Shown piece after piece: positions 7,871 to 8,269 of a stretch of 8,269 nt of DNA (positions are counted from its first letter, which is position 1; each line of letters starts with the position of its first letter). The notes under the pieces are model-generated. The model had not been told where the DNA came from and searched no databases. It saw only the letters and a list, made by a program, of their open reading frames with translations. The translations under genes and the position numbers were made by a program. Source of the stretch: Chitinivibrionales bacterium. Lineage in GTDB: Bacteria; Fibrobacterota; Chitinivibrionia; Chitinivibrionales; FEN-1185. The stretch lies in assembly GCA_028718065.1 (NCBI GenBank), contig JAQUMP010000132.1, positions 1-8,269 on the forward strand. The letters run 5' to 3'.

Positions 7871-7884
7871 TGACGGCTACGTCA
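7871..7884. promoter_or_regulatory. Perfect 5-bp inverted repeat (possible operator or small hairpin) upstream of the outer-membrane factor gene
   Basis: TGACG-GCTA-CGTCA is a perfect 5-bp inverted repeat with a 4-base spacer. It lies in the 80-base gap between the Cys-rich ORF and the outer-membrane factor gene, 41 bases before the latter's ATG. On the - strand it is followed by T-rich sequence (TTATTATTT), so it could be an operator half-site pair, a weak attenuator or terminator, or chance. I see no convincing -35/-10 pair in this gap. Confidence 0.3.
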
Positions 7885-7910
7885 GGGAAAAAGAGTGGGC
7901 CGGAGAAAAA

Positions 7911-8269
7911 TCAAATCCGAAGAATAGTAGTGGGAATATGGCGCGAAACCGATGGTTGACAAGGGGAATGCGATTCAAAATCGGGGCCGACCGGGAGCAT
8001 GGCCATTATTATTGGCGGCGCCGGAGACAGTGCCGAATCAAACTGGTTTTGCCGGGGATTTGGCGCCGCAAGCGTAAGAGGCGCCCCGGTAGAATTGTTG
8101 GACGTCTGATGGCATTCGCAGGTGCAGGAAGATTCGTGCTCGTTATGAAAAACGGGTGCGGAGTTTTCCGGCACGTACCTGTCCGGCGGGCAGCACAGGC
8201 TCTCTAAGCAAGCGCCAAAAGCAGGGTCGCCGTACATGGCCCCGACCAGCGCCAAAAGAAAAAACAGGG
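7911..8269 (-). CDS. Cys-rich, probably secreted small protein of unknown function, partial (start beyond the right edge)
   Basis: I do not recognise a named family. The frame is open from the right edge to TGA at 7911-7913, giving 118 visible residues. It begins with a hydrophobic run (LFFLLALVGAMYG) that looks like the core and end of a signal peptide, so the true start is probably off the window; a TTG at 8255 is the only start candidate upstream of an internal ATG at 8237. The mature part has a cysteine cluster: numbered from that TTG, C16, C21, C22, then C44, C46, C48 and H49 (CTCECH), with H37 and H40 nearby and C99, H96 and H106 later. The C-terminal half is Pro-rich. It ends 80 bases before the outer-membrane factor gene on the same strand. 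From the Cys/His content and position I infer a periplasmic or secreted metal-binding accessory of the efflux operon. The overlapping Arg-rich frame on the + strand is less plausible. Confidence 0.6.
   Translation of the reverse strand, partial: LFFLLALVGAMYGDPAFGACLESLCCPPDRYVPENSAPVFHNEHESSCTCECHQTSNNSTGAPLTLAAPNPRQNQFDSALSPAPPIIMAMLPVGPDFESHSPCQPSVSRHIPTTILRI

Noticed and set aside
7831..7910. Internal sigma-70-type promoter for the efflux genes in the 80-base gap
   Set aside because: CTGACG resembles a -35 box, but no -10 box lies at a suitable distance; the T-rich stretches alone are not enough.
7938..8207. + strand 89-codon open frame opposite the Cys-rich ORF
   Set aside because: The product is very Arg-rich with no recognisable domain or good SD. 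The opposite strand has a signal-like start, an organised Cys/His cluster and the operon's orientation, so this looks like its shadow.

Overview
The window comes from a Gram-negative (two-membrane) bacterium of roughly balanced base composition. The evidence is a TolC-type outer-membrane channel, a periplasmic adaptor with a lipoprotein signal and an inner-membrane RND pump encoded together. Three efflux genes carry clear Shine-Dalgarno sequences (AAAGGAG, GAGGAG, GGGGGGAG). Nothing here fixes the phylum. I see no rRNA, tRNA, CRISPR array, insertion sequence, phage gene or plasmid function. Gene density is high and the two halves of the window are transcribed towards each other.

Left part, + strand: the window opens inside a YifB/ComM-family AAA+ ATPase (1-1290) whose N-terminus lies off the left edge. 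A predicted exported class 3 (GHSLGG) lipase follows; its start overlaps or lies just after the comM stop. The join contains a short run of degenerate 7-base repeats. The lipase gene ends in a small hairpin at the convergent junction near 2218-2247.

Right part, - strand, transcribed from right to left: a partial cysteine-rich, probably secreted small protein (7911 to the right edge), then a TolC-family outer-membrane factor (6568-7830), a lipoprotein-type periplasmic adaptor (5371-6549) and a heavy-metal-type RND pump (2266-5370). The last three are tightly packed, with gaps of 18 and 0 bases, and would form a complete CzcCBA/CusCBA-like tripartite efflux complex spanning both membranes. The pump's key sites agree with neither the classical CzcA pattern nor the CusA pattern as I recall them, so the substrate is left open. 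No regulator is present; the operon promoter probably lies beyond the right edge.

The least ordinary item is the small Cys/His-containing secreted protein ahead of the efflux genes, which may be an accessory metal-binding component. The rest belongs to well-known families. I found no convincing evidence of a wholly new multi-gene system.
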